Below, piece by piece: positions 1 to 12,489 of a stretch of DNA of 64,000 nt. How positions within the stretch are numbered: position 1 is the first letter of the stretch; every line of letters starts with the position of its first letter. This stretch comes from Limonium bicolor (taxonomy: Eukaryota > Streptophyta > Magnoliopsida > Caryophyllales > Plumbaginaceae). Under the pieces are notes generated by a model, which was given only the letters and a program-made list of their open reading frames with translations, ran no database searches and was not told the DNA's origin. The stretch is taken from assembly GCA_023374045.1 (NCBI GenBank), contig CM041782.1, positions 251,433,810 to 251,497,809 of the forward strand, read 5' to 3'. Both the position numbers and the translations under genes were made by a program.

Positions 1-14
1 AATAGGTCAGAAGA

Positions 15-118
15 CCTCAGATAGCAGAACGGGTTTGAGGACCCCAGATAGCAGAATGAGTCCGTCGACTCCAGATACAGAATGAGTCCTCGACTCCAGA
101 TAACAGAACGGGGGATGC
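15..118. repeat. Short tandem repeat, about 27-bp unit, four copies
   Basis: Four imperfect copies of a unit built around CCAGATAGCAGAA follow each other, with variable tails (ACGGG or ATGAGTCC). An open frame crosses it on the minus strand, but the periodicity explains that and I see no protein family in it. Confidence 0.6.
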
Positions 119-119
119 C

Positions 120-2394
120 CGTGATACAGATACAGACAAGGACGCAGTCGCGACTGACGCTACGGGATAACTCGACCCCGTCATCCACGGCTCAGAAAGC
201 AATAAACTAGGTCCCAAAATAAATTATTTCGCAAAACCAAATCACAAAGTTCATATCCCTAAACCAAAATTAAAACGTGCTAGTAAATAAACACTCAGCT
301 AACAAAAGTATATATATACGAAGTGAAAATCATTTGTAAATTAAGAAAACACTATTGAATAAATTATTAAATATAGTCATTGAAAAAGTAATTACAAATG
401 AACTAATTATCGGAACACGAATCAAATATATACGATCAACCCTTAATTAAAAGAAATTGAGTAGTAATGTAAACTAAGGATACATGTCATTCCGTGGAAT
501 AATACATATAAGTATGAAAGAACTTCATCATTGATGAACATTGTAGAAAAATATTAATAAAAAGTCACCGAAAGAGGAATCACTTAAGAAATTATAAAAA
601 CGGAATCCAATCTCACGTATTCATTCACAACCGTTTGACGTTAAACTCAAATATAATATAATTAGTATATTACTAAGGGTAGACCTGTCAATCCCGTGGC
701 GTATAAAGATATATCAAATTAATGACAGGATACTAGGAATACAATACTACAAATCGAAGACTGGGTTGGAAATAAAAAAAGTTTACGTTGTTGGCAAATA
801 TGGCCGGGAAAAATAAAACGGAACCGTGGCCGCAATCTTTCTTATTGAACATACTCTAAAATTAGTATAGTATATTTATAACATATATCTATATACACAC
901 GTAATTAGTAAACATAAAATTAGTCAGTAGCAAAGTAAGCAAATAATCATAGTCCGATCCTTATGAGCAACCATTTCTTCTAGTCTCGTAGCTAACACAT
1001 TATCAAAAGTAGTAACCAAGATTTTTCAGAAATAAAAATAGTAATAATCATGGTTTCCTGAAAATAAAATAATAGTACCCACGGGTACAACACAACAAGT
1101 AAAAATCAGTAGATAACCCATAAATCCAAACAGAGTAAAAGGTTTTATGACTACGAGATTAAATCATTAGTAATCGATAACAGAAAATATCTATGTATAT
1201 ATTAACTTGACAAGAAAAGATGTTGATAAAAAAAGAAATACCACATGGTATCATACATACGATTCAAACAGTGTATTACATATTTAATCAGACTCGGAAG
1301 TAAATAGCAACCGTATATGAAAATTAAAGAAAACCAGAAGTGGGGTTCAAGGAAATACGATTATGGCTAATAGATAAGTAATAAGTTGGGTGAACGAACC
1401 CAAATTGTCTCAAACTATCACTTACGCTAGTTTTCAATCGAAAAAACATTTATTTATAAATATATATGTATATGACGTACTAACATCGACAGAAAACAAA
1501 ATCAGAACGAGAATTTAGCAATCCACAATATCAAAAACATACTCCGCCGAATTAAGAGTACTAGTTTGTCAAAAATATAATTAACATATCACTTTCCATA
1601 TCAAAGTAGGCAATAAACACAATACCATGGGGTTTAAGCGGAGGGACAACATAAATCAAAATCAATCCAGATTCACATCGAAATCAAAATATCAAAGCAA
1701 AGAATCTAGAATCCCCATGGGTGACACACCCATACCGAATCCATCTACCACCTACCTCACATCCGACGCAAAGCAAATATCTTCTACAACTCCACACATC
1801 ACTCTCTCTTCGAATCCCTTCTCAAACACGAACTCTCGACTGAATAATCCCATAATTCCCAAAATCAAAATTAGAAAAGGAGATAGAAGAACTCAACAAG
1901 AAACATAATGGAAATACACATCTACAAACCTCGAAGACCATTGACTGACGAACGGATCACAAGAAAATATTCCAACAATTTAGACTTGAGAGAGATTGGA
2001 TGAGAAGGATGCAAAGGGAGGAAACTTTACTTGGAAAGAAACAAGAGAAGGAGGGATTGAGTGTGTAAACTGTCGCCACTTCTGGTCAAAGAGGAAGGGG
2101 AGGAAAATAAAATAAAAACTAGGTACTCCTTCCTTAACTTTAAATAAATAAGATAAAAGAAAGAAGTAGAATAATTAATTTAGATAGGGAAGGGAAGGAA
2201 AAGAAAGTTAGTAATTCTTTTACTAACATAAATAGAATCCAAACAGAAGATCCTTCTACCCGAAGCTAATATAATAACAATTAGAATTGTCATAAATTCC
2301 CTTTTTAAATCAAAAATAAAAGAAAAAAAAATTGGGGCACAACAATAGTCTTATTACACGTGGGCTGGTCTTTATTGTTGGGCTTAATACTCCG
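120..2394. other. Unassigned AT-rich intergenic or decayed repeat DNA
   Basis: No recognisable gene, RNA or domain. The sequence is AT-rich with many short A/T runs. A 93-codon open frame at 1627-1908 is Ser/Thr/Asn-rich and has no motif I recognise. The segment lies just downstream (minus strand) of the copia RNase H fragment and could include that element's decayed 3' LTR, but I found no clear LTR ends or polypurine tract. Confidence 0.4.
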
Positions 2395-3575
2395 TTCCAA
2401 ATGACAAGAGGCAGAGTTTGGAGCACAAGTCAACGAATCTGGCACTGGGTAAGAGTTTTGTCAGTGCATCGACAGTCTGGTCCCAAGTGTGCATGAAGTG
2501 AACAGTTAAACCGTCATTAATTAGCAATCCTCTCCCGTACAAAATGAAAGTCAACTTCTATATGCTTCGCTCGTGAGTAAAATACGCGGTTAGAGGCGAG
2601 ATATGTAGCCCCAAGGTTGTCACACCAGAGAGTCGGTGGCGTTCACAAGTACACCCCCAGTTCAGCGAGCAACTGTTGGAGCCAGATGACCTCACAAGTG
2701 GCCTGTGCCAACACACGGTACTCTGTTTCTGTCGTGGTTTGGCGACAGTCGCTTGCTTCTTCGACTGCCACGACAACAAATTGTGCCAAAGAAAAATGAA
2801 AAAACCTGTTGGGGATCTACGGTCGTCCATGCAACCGGTCCAGTCAGCGTCAACAAAGGTTGAAATTTGAAGCGAGGAGCTAGCCGAGAGAAAGAATCGA
2901 AGATGGCGAGTGGAGTTCAGGTATCTTAGAACCCTCGTTAGCCCTTTCAGTGATTATCTATGGGATTATGCATATACTGACACAATTTGTTCACTGAGAA
3001 ACTTATATCCGGTCATGTTAATGATAGATATTGTAATCCCCCAAGTAAACTGCGAAATAGAGTAGGATCTGTGAACATGGATGAATTTGTTGTAGAAAGA
3101 CTGTTGTTTGTGGCTAGAGGTGTTGAAACTGGGCGAGAGTTTGTAAGCTTAGCTCGAGCAACTAGGCCAGAAGTGTAGCGCTCTTGGGATAAAAACACGC
3201 CTTGAGAGGTCTTTTCAACTTGAATGCCCAGAAAATAATGGAGTAGACCGAGGTTTTTGACCGGAAAATAGGATGAGAGTTTAGAGATGAACTGAGAGAT
3301 TATCTTGGGGGAGTGGCCTTTCAAAACAATATCATCCACATAGATTAATGCAAATAGGGTTTCTGGGCCAGAGGAGTAAATGAATAGATAGGAGTCTGCC
3401 TTAGTCACACGAAAACCTAGAGAGATGAAAGTGGAGCTAAGCTTAGAGAACCAGGCTCTAGAAGCCTGTTTTAGGGTGTAGATTGATTTGTGGAGGTGGC
3501 AGACATGGTTGGGGTACAGTGGGTGTGTAAAACCTGGGGGTTGACTCATGAAAACATTCTCCTGTAAGTCCCTTT
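2395..3575 (-). pseudogene. Ty1/copia reverse transcriptase-RNase H fragment (broken)
   Basis: The best open part (3013-3549, 178 codons) carries copia RT (RVT_2) hallmarks: IYTLKQASRAWF, the catalytic IYVDD, and YFLGIQV. After a frame change the minus strand continues into copia RNase H, with DRRSPTGF and LSWQSKKQATVA at 2558-2830. A tail resembling the end of copia polyprotein (LTKLLPSARF) lies near 2400-2470. Only the last third of pol remains: no integrase, protease or gag is visible upstream, where element E1's LTR begins at 3682. Disabled by frame changes and truncation. Family assignment is firm; lineage is not determined. Confidence 0.85.
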
Positions 3576-3681
3576 TAGAAGGAATTTGCTAACTTTGATG
3601 TGAAGAATGATTATATTAATTGCCTTCTTGCGACTGATGTACAGTGTGTTACATATATATAGTAGGGTTTTAGTGTAAAAC

Positions 3682-6600
3682 TGTAACACCCCTGCCGCTA
3701 ATCCAACCATTAACCCCTAACCCGTCTCAATTACCATCGTCAAGCAGTGGAAATCAAAACTACCAACGGTGGGTATTACAATGCCGTTAGTCACCCACGT
3801 AACTAACAAGGACAAACCAAACTCAAATACAACAAACAAATACAATATCGGTCTGATGGGTCTTATACCGAGTACTACAACAACTATACAAATGCCATTT
3901 CCTTATTCAATTCTCAAACCAAATACAACCTTCAATTTCAATATATACAAATACAATCTTAAATATGTTCTATACCGAGTATCTACAATTCCCAAGTCCA
4001 TTAACGACCTTTTGGTCTTACGATTCCGTAATACAACAAATACAATTATTAAACAACTACCCATGCTTAATCACAACCCCGTCCTACTCTCGAACGGTGA
4101 TCATCTTCAATGTTCCTGTAAAAAAATAAAAACGATGCCCTAGGGGCTCAGCAAAATTGCTGCATATGACTTTCGCATACCCCGCGTACTAGCGAGGGTA
4201 CGCCAACTATTTGGCCGAGAGCATGCGATTCATTTTATTTCAAACAACATGCAAGGCACCAATACATTATATATGTTTTTTAACACAATCAAGGTTCAAT
4301 GAAGAACACAAACTCTAACACACATCAAGAGGTTAGTTTAGTTTGTTATATACCTAGGCTTGAGGGTTTCTACCTCTCTATGCCTTACTCAATTACTCAT
4401 TGCTTTACCCACTCTCTTGGGTATTCTTACTCAAATTTTCTTACATACAGCGGCACACTTGTACACAAGGTGCAATTCATACACTGAGGGTTAATTCACA
4501 AGTCAACCGAGGTCTTGAGATGCACCCCTCAAGTTCTCACCTCAACCACTTGGTTAGTTACTCATCCGGGTTAATTCTCTTATAACCCAACAATTCCCAG
4601 CTTATCACTTTAGATGGATAAGCTCTGCCAGTCTCACTCCAGTCGGGCACCACTATGTGGCACACGGCCCCGTAGGGCACCACTATGTGGCACACGGCCC
4701 GGTAACAAGGGAGTTCGACCATGGACTAGGAAACAAACGCTCTATTGTTTCCTTATTCTTGCACGCGTGACTCACAATCCCCCTAACCCAACTCTCGGGT
4801 TAGTAATAATTTCTAGCTAGTGAGTTAGTCAACATTCAACTCTCTCACCATTCACACCTGAGACAGGGTGCTCTCATGTTCGGGGCATTGCTCATTTTAG
4901 TCGGTTCCTCTCATTGGGGTTCGACTATCTTTCTAAGGGGTTTGGTGATCCCCTACCATACTTTATTTCTCTCAAGGTTCAGGTTTGAACACTCATCAAT
5001 CCTCTAAATAGAGGTTACTTAAATACTTCCACTGTTGATTATCTTGTGGATTAAGTCAATTCGGTTCTCTAACCGTTACCGGGGGTTTTACTAATTCCCT
5101 TACAATTCTCTCACATTCTAGTGAGTTATAGATTTGCGTTATCGTTTCTTGGTTCGATAGTTGGGTGTGTTTCCATCTTTTATTATTTAGCACTTGACTC
5201 TTCCTACGAGTCACTACTCAAACAAGATTCAACTATGAGTCGCACTATAGTGCCCAATCACACTCAAGCAATTCATCCACAAACATATGTTTCATGAATT
5301 ATACAAACTTTAGTTTAGTCAACAAACCAACCACAAGCAATACAATACAAACACAAGAGAGTACAAACAATCCGATTCGTACATTTATCTTGTTAGATGA
5401 TCACTCAATCAAACAAGCACACAAATCGGGGTAACCAAGTTAGGATACAGAGCATGAGGAAATCATACCTTTCACCTGGGTTAACTTTACCGGGTGTTCT
5501 CATGTTCCTTGGCTCACACTTGTTCCTCGAATCTTATTCTTGAACCACTAATTACATGTCATACGGTTCAATTAATATTAAGGCGTTACACTACGTACAT
5601 AAATGCTACTCCCGTACTTACCCCGTTATCCCGTTATCTCGGTTTACTTAAGTGTTCTTAAACTCACAACTTTCTCCACCACTTATCAAACTTTTTTACA
5701 CTTGTTAGGACCTTTAAAGGTCACTAAACAACTCCTAAACATCATCTAAAACCAATACCGTTCAACCCCCCATGTTTAGAACCCTTAAAAACACTTTCTG
5801 TGCAATTCTGGGGGTGGTCCGGGACCTGGTCCGTACCCAAGGTCCCGGACCAATGTTTCAGCGAACTCTCAGCCTATTTTTGCTTGTGGTCCGGGACTTC
5901 GTCCTAGACCTAGGTCCCGGACCAATGTCAATTTTCAGTCTCGACCATTTTTTTGATGCGGTCCGGGACTTGGTACATATCCTAAGTCCCGGACCCTGCT
6001 TAAAACTGCTATTAAGGTACTTTTTAAGCCCCAAATCCACCCTTAAACCACACTCAAACTTTCCCTAATCTTTCCACAAGTTTTCTACATAATTAAACAC
6101 CTTAAAACATGCACTAAATCACTCCAAATCAATGGTTAAATCCACTACCCAATTCTTGCTCAAATTCAACAAATTCAATTTCCGCATTCTTGCATTTTGC
6201 ACACTTGTGCATTTCTACTTCTTTTTGGTAGTTCCTACCTCTTACCAACCTTACCAAATCACCTAATGACCATTCCTAATCATTCTCATACCTTTGCACT
6301 TCTAAAACCCAAGTCCAACTCTCATTTCTTAAGCCTTGCACACTAGCTCTTTTTCCTAGTTTTTCAATGCATTTCAATACCTATTTGCTACAGATTTTTA
6401 CCTCCTTCCCTCTAGTTCTCCAAATGCCATTTCAAGGCTATCACTCAACTCTAAACAACACTACAAACACCTAGGTTCTCCAATACACTAAGTCATCTTT
6501 AAACACTTGTTTTTCTACCAAAGGTTTGCCATAACCTCCCCATAAACCTTACATGTCCAAACACATATTTTTCACCATTTTCAATCCTAAACTAGCCACA

Positions 6601-7020
6601 CCCTTACAAGGGTCCTACCAGCACATAAGCTCAACCAAAAATTCACCACATTAACAATATAGCTCCAAATCTCAAATGCAATGGCACTTAGGCCTTTAAT
6701 TGCACAATTTCACAATTCTCTCTCATATCATCCAAACACATAACTAACACAATTTTTTGGTTTCATTTCGTTAATTACCCATCCCAAGTTCTAAAATAAT
6801 CAAAATAAGCATTAAGGTGAGTTTCTTACCTTAAGCTCACAAATTCTCCTTTTCTTTTCCAATCTCCTCCTTCTCTCTTTCTTGATCAAAATCGGTCAAA
6901 TGGCAATGGAGCTGCCCAACTCCATGCCAACACCCAAGGAACACAAAATTCAACATAATTAAAATTCTAAACCTTTGGGAACACACTAATTCAATGAAAG
7001 ACTTGAAACACCATAGTTAG
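3682..7020 (-). repeat. Element E1 3' LTR, first part
   Basis: Starts TGTAACACCCC, the plus-strand reading of a minus-strand LTR end. It is cut at 7020 by solo LTR A, whose GTTAG duplication lies at 7016-7020 and 35189-35193, and resumes at 35194-36331. The joined length is about 4.48 kb. It contains a GC-rich dyad array (5816-5996) and the conserved CCCTAGGGG hairpin near 4138. Short open frames inside are not gene-like. The partner LTR is not in the window, so I could not check E1's own target duplication. Confidence 0.8.
5816..5996. repeat. GC-rich dyad array in E1 LTR (3 units)
   Basis: Three units of the form GGTCCGGGAC, about 15 bases, GTCCCGGACC, spaced about 70 bp apart in AT-rich DNA. 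Each unit is an inverted repeat able to form a strong hairpin or to bind a dimeric protein. The same unit occurs in the solo LTR at 19989-23561. Confidence 0.85.
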
Positions 7021-8211
7021 TGAAATACCTCAAACCTAAGTAAGTTAAGTAAACATCAATTTATGATGTAATAAGGCTAAAATAGGCCTTAGAAAGATTG
7101 GTAGACAATTTAGGCCATAGGAAACACAAGGAAACACCTTAAGAGCGATTTAAGCAAAAACATGCTCTAAGCTTGGAGTAACTTTGGGTAACACCCAAAT
7201 ATCAATCTTAGACCATGGTAACATGCTAATGGACATGTTAAATCAATTACCAAAGAAAACCAAGCTCAAAAACAAGCTTAAACACAAATTGTGCTTTAAG
7301 GACTCTTAAAGCACATTTTTGAAAAATTGTCTTAGAAAGGGGTTTTGAGTGGCTAAATGCCTATGATTATATCTTAATAAACATCTGTACTAATTTGTAT
7401 CACATTAGGAAGCCTAAATTAATGGTAAATCAAAAATTTCACAAATATGTGCACTAATTTGTGAATAGTGCTTAAATAGTGCTAGTTTAGCATTAAGTCA
7501 ACATAAGTCAATTAATTGGTCAACGAAGACCATAACTAGCCTTATTTAACAAGGGGGGGGGGGGGTTTCTAAGGGTTGTGAGTCACCACAACATGCTAGC
7601 CAAGTTGGAAAAGAAGAAGGAAATAAAGTAAGGTAACAATTCACCTTTTAAGGAAAATATCTCATATTAGCTTACCTCTCTCCTCTTCTTTCTTCATTTC
7701 TTCTTCTTCCACCGATTTCTCTTCTTCTCTCTATTCCAAAACCATGAGTGCTGCTCCTCCATGGTTCTCCATCTCCAATCACTTACCAAATACACAATAT
7801 TGCTCCAAATAAAAAACAAACCTTATATTATTCTTAGTTGGAGCAAGACCTCCATTTCTATCTTTTCAAATATTCAAAAGCTCAAGTTTGGTGCCATGGA
7901 GAAACTCCATTGAAGGGGGAAAATCAAGTTTGAAGAGCTCATTTGGTTCTTCATTCATCCTAGGTAATGAAAGTGAAAGACAAAATCAACCTTCCACCCA
8001 TTTTAGTCATTACCGAAAATTTATTTCTCATGAGAGTCTTGTCTTGCCATTGTTCTAGCTTGATTCTATTCTCCATGGACTAGAGGAGGTCCTCTTTGAT
8101 TCATATCCAAGCCTATTTTCAGACTTCAAAGGTAAACATTCATTTTAGTACCTTAAAACACATTTTTAACCTAAGATTGGATTCCATGAGTTTAGGCATG
8201 ATGCTTAGTAC
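7021..8211 (+). repeat. Solo LTR A, part 1
   Basis: Begins TGAAATACC. LTR A continues at 26128-26247 and 31871-35188, where it ends in GGTGTTACA. Flanks GTTAG (7016-7020) and GTTAG (35189-35193) are a perfect 5-bp target duplication, and no internal coding region is left, so this is a solo LTR of about 4.6 kb. Element M is inserted after 8211. A run of 13 G lies at 7553-7565. Confidence 0.85.
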
Positions 8212-8598
8212 TGTAACACCCCTACTACGCACATAACACTACTTGAAATCGCAGCGGAATTTAAACAACTAAACAGTAACTAAACGAATGGTGCTACAAC
8301 GCCGTCAACCACCCACGTGGTTAACAAGGCTGAATAAATACAATTGTACCGGTCTGATGATCAGACTCCCGAGCATAGAACTAATAACCATATATACATT
8401 AAACAAAATACCGAGTGTTTACATACATCCTTCACTGTTAAACATCACTGTAACCCGTTCATAACCAATATATACCGCCACGGGAGCACAGGCGCATCCC
8501 GGGCCAACATCCAAAAGTAATCAAAAGTAAACCTGCATCCTAGGATCTAAAGCCACTCCGCTTCTTCGATCTCATCCTGCAGTATAAGAAATATGGAT

Positions 8599-8610
8599 CC
8601 CCCGAGGGGG
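8599..8610 (-). promoter_or_regulatory. Conserved perfect hairpin in LTR
   Basis: CCCCCGAGGGGG followed by TCAGCA. Equivalent hairpins lie at 18989-19000, 23169-23180, 34803-34814 and about 47065-47076, near the same end of each LTR and beside a splice-acceptor-like TTNCAG|GT. The function is unknown; a structured leader or a terminator-like element is possible. Confidence 0.55.
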
Positions 8611-9562
8611 TCAGCAACCCTTGGCTGGTATGGTTAACGCGCAGCCCATCGGCTACCGGGATACGCGCAACTAATTGTCATGATAACATGGCATTCATTT
8701 TTATACATAACATAACATAACATAATATGTGGCATAGCATCAATAGTGCACAGCACAACATCACATACACAGTGGATCTTCGTTCCACAATAACAAACCA
8801 CGAAGGTCAAATAACATAAGAGCCTAGAGAATGATTCACCCTCATGTTAAGCTCGTTACACACACTCATTACCGTTCTGTTATTCGAACGAGTAACTTAA
8901 GTCACAGATGGTTCGGATATAGTGACCCGAACACACCACACAAACACATGTTCCCACTAAACCGATCATAAGTCAGAATAGGTAAGCTTTGGAGGAAGCT
9001 AGCGGGAGATCGAACGCCAAATTAAGGAGAACAATCTTAACAACATAAGAGTCGAATCTGATTCAGATATCTACTCTTAACTTACATGCATGACCGGAAA
9101 ACCGGATTCCTCACTTCCCAGTTAACACTTGTTAGAAGTTCATGGTGGAACTTAACAACCAATACACAATAGGTGGTAAGTCATGTTAGACACACACAAG
9201 GGAAATGAGTCACATCATAACATCACAATAATATGAACAACTGTAAACTCATTACATGTTTAGATCTTATAACGTCATAAACACACAGAAAAACATACAA
9301 CACACAAGCCGGTGTAAACCGGTAGGCAACAGACTGCAAGAAAACCATACCTTGGTCCTTGCCTTAATTGATTTCCTCCGTAGGTCACTCCTATACATGA
9401 TTAATAATGTCGGTTAATTATTTATTTAACTTCAAACTTACTAAATGTTTAACATGATCGTATGACATGTTTTTAATGTCCAACTTACTCTAGGTTACCT
9501 TCATTATACCCTAGGGTTAATTACATAAGTCACATTCTTTTCTGTTTTTTTTTACAAGTTTT

Positions 9563-9893
9563 GGTCCGACCGACCTTACCGACCGACCTTGCACAAGGTC
9601 GGTCCATTCCAGAACATATTTCCGTCAAAAGTTTCTACTCCGACCGACCTTGTAAGTTCGGTCGCATGTTCGGTCCATTCCCGAGAGTTTCTTCCCTTTG
9701 AAAATTCAGCCCGACCGAACTTGCCAAGTCTGGTCCCATGTTCGGTCAATTCCAGTAACTTAATCCGTACACAAAATACAAGCCCGACCGACCTTGCAAG
9801 TCCGGTCCCCAAGGTCGGTCCATTCCAGAAGCCAATTCTCGCAGGGTAAACTGGGCTCGACCGAACTTGCAAGTTCGGTCGCAAGTTCGGTCT
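9563..9893. repeat. GC-rich dyad array in M 3' LTR (5 units)
   Basis: Five units pairing CCGACCGACCTTG or CCGACCGAACTTG with AAGGTCGGTC or AAGTTCGGTC, each followed by CCATTCC-like spacer, period about 65-75 bp. Several units contain ACCGAC, the core of plant DRE/CRT sites bound by CBF/DREB factors. Binding is inferred only. Confidence 0.85.
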
Positions 9894-12158
9894 GCCCCAG
9901 ACCCTTGTTTTCCTTTTCTCATTCAACTCCAAACTTCACCCCATGTATCCTAGTACACCCTAATCTTATTTGGGCACTTCAAACACACCTTAAGACATCC
10001 TTAAACACTCATAAAACTCCTTTTCTAATTCCTTAAGCCTTTACTCATTTCTTCCCAAAATTCCTAACACTTATGCTATTTCCTCCTTAGTTTCTCAAGT
10101 GATGTTTCATACTTATAATAACTACTATCCCAAAATGCTTTCTCCTCATTTTAACATCATCTCCCAAGCATCACTTCTTACCATCAACTCCTTATGTCAT
10201 TTCTGGAAATCCTTTTTCAAGTTTACACTTTCTCCTTGTTCACCAAAGTTTGCCCAATCCTAACACAAGTCCAAATGACTCTAGTGTATCCCAAAACATT
10301 CCTTACATTTAAAATCCTCTAGAACATTGCCTAAGCCCTTCTCACATCTTAAATCACCTTAATGCATGTTTCTTTCACAAGGAAGGCACCTAACCATTCT
10401 AAACACTTCTTAACTTATCAAACTCATTTTAAACCCTTAGAACTTCTTGTTTATTACCTAAATTTCGACATAGGTTCTCCTAGAACATTACTAAACCAAA
10501 ACATATTGTTTTCACCAACAAACAACCAAGAACACTAAAAATCCATCAAGCACTTTCTTATACACAAACTTCACTCATATAGCACTACATCACAATATAG
10601 TGCATAATTTAAATTGCATGGCACTTAGGCCCTTAAATGACATGGCTCTTAGGCCCTTAAGATGCATAAATCATAAACACTGAATTTCCACAATATATTT
10701 GCCTTTGACCTGCAAATACACTCAACAACACATATGCCTTTTACTAGTCTCTTGAGAACACTTTACTAAGTCATTCACCATTTGCTCTTTAGGTAGTTTT
10801 AACAAGCATTATAAGCTCATTTCTCCTAAGGCATTAAACAACATTAGGTTAGTATATTTACCTCTTTTCCAAACAACTTCTTTCTTGTTTCCTTATAAAA
10901 CCGGTAAGGTATTTGATTCCTTGTCAAGTTCTAAACAATATACAAACATCATAATGAGTATTCAAGCTTTAAGCTTCATCTCATTGTAAACCCTAATTTT
11001 ACATTGTTTCAAAAACATTAATGTAGTTGTTTTACCTTGATCTTTGAAGAGAGTTTGAATATCTATGAAGAGAGGAATCCACCTAGTCCATGAAAGGTTG
11101 GAATGAAGCTAGAACAAAGTCACACAAAGAGCACCATTAATGTGCATTTTCGGTCAAGGTAAAAACATGGAAGAAACTTGATTTTTCTTTGAGATTCCTT
11201 ACCTAGAAGCAAAGGAGATCAATAATATGTAGAAACACAAGCTCAAGCTCCTTCAATGGTGGAACTCCATGGCACCTAAATGGGGCTCTTGAAGTTTTGA
11301 GAAGATAGGAATGAAGAGCTTGATGAGAGGAAGAGATTGGTGGTGTTTGTTTTTGATTTGGACAAGTGAGCTAGATTTTACAAGAGGTCAAAGCTTGAGT
11401 TTAATGGTGGTGGTGAGTATTACCGTGAGAGAACAAGAAGAAGAGAGGTTGAAGAAGAGTTGAACCGTGTGAAATGAGAAAGAAATGAGAGAATGAAGAT
11501 AAACTTTGCTTTTTGAAGATATTTGTTCTTATAAAGCAAATAGTACATTAATTAGTCATTCTTTCTTTTCTTAGTAAATTAACAAGAGAGTGGTGAGTCA
11601 CACACTTAAGAAAACCGGCCCCCATTAGTACTTAGGGGTAATATAGTCTTTATTTGTCAATTTAATTACTTATACAAACATATGTTACAAAATAGCTTAT
11701 TAAAATCACTATTCATAAAAACAAGGCACATAGAAGTGAAATTTTTGATTTCCCATTGATATAGACTTCCAAATGTGATACTATATAGTACACATGTTAA
11801 TTAAAGAGTAATGATGGACATTTAGCCATTCAAAACTCATTTACAAGACAATTTTTCAAAAATGTGCTTTAAGACTCCTTAAAGCACATTTTGTGTTTTA
11901 ACTTGTTTCCAAGCTTGGTTTTCTTTGGTAATTGGTTTAATATGTTCATTAGCATATAATTAAGATCTTGGTAAGTTCATTAGGTCTTAGCCAAGCTTAT
12001 CCCTAGCTTAGAGCACATTTTGGCCTTTATTGACCTTAAAGCACAATTTGTGTTTTCTGTTGTTTAAATTTGTTTACTAATGTTTCTAAGACTCTTTTTA
12101 GTCTTAATATACCATATTTAGGTGTTTAAACAATATACTAAGGTTTGGGGTATTTCAA

Positions 12159-12174
12159 TCTACCCCCCTTAAAA
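12159..12174 (-). promoter_or_regulatory. Element M 3' polypurine tract
   Basis: Plus strand TCTACCCCCCTTAAAA, which reads as a purine tract on the element's sense strand, directly adjoins the LTR end at 12157. This is the expected plus-strand primer site. Confidence 0.85.
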
Positions 12175-12489
12175 TAACTTTGTCCTCAAAGTTCACACTT
12201 CAATATATCCTAAATATTAGAACACGGGAATACTTATAAACAATACTTCCATACATCATTAACAACACACTCACATAATACCGGACACAAGGTCCATACA
12301 ACATAACATCGGGTACATAACATTGGACGCAAGGTCCATACAACATATACAACATCATTCAGACACAACGGTCTGTAATATGACAATATAGCGTAGACGA
12401 TGTATTTAAATACACGTCGTACTCACATAACCGAAACGGCTCTACCCCCCTTAAAAAGGGGTACGCCCCGTACCCTATACACATAAGCA
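12175..12489 (-). other. Element M 3' untranslated region with a second polypurine tract
   Basis: Non-coding stretch between the chromodomain stop and the PPT. It has two copies of CAAGGTCCATACAACATA near 12287 and 12335. At 12441-12456 it has a second, identical 16-base copy of the PPT (TCTACCCCCCTTAAAA), 282 bp upstream of the LTR-proximal one. Confidence 0.7.

Larger units (their letters stand above)
8212..12157 (-). repeat. Element M 3' LTR
   Basis: Runs TGTAACACC to GGGGTATTTCA on the plus strand, 3946 bp, immediately followed by the PPT. It matches 18603-19988 plus 23562-26122. It carries a CCCCCGAGGGGG hairpin (8599-8610), a dyad array (9563-9893), and splice-like sites on the minus strand: TTCTAG|GTAAGG near 11203 and TTTGCAG|GT near 10710. 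The many small open frames are shadows of repeats. Confidence 0.93.

Noticed and set aside
1627..1908. 93-codon frame in the unassigned left region
   Set aside because: Low-complexity composition, no motif and no supporting context.
7553..7565. Runs of 13 G (also 34109-34121) as G-quadruplex elements
   Set aside because: Single homopolymers, prone to sequencing error, with no spaced G-tracts around them.
9576..10036. Both-strand open frames over the dyad array in M's LTR
   Set aside because: Inverted GC-rich repeats keep several frames open at once. No protein motif. The same applies to frames at 23500-23935 and 45302-45644.
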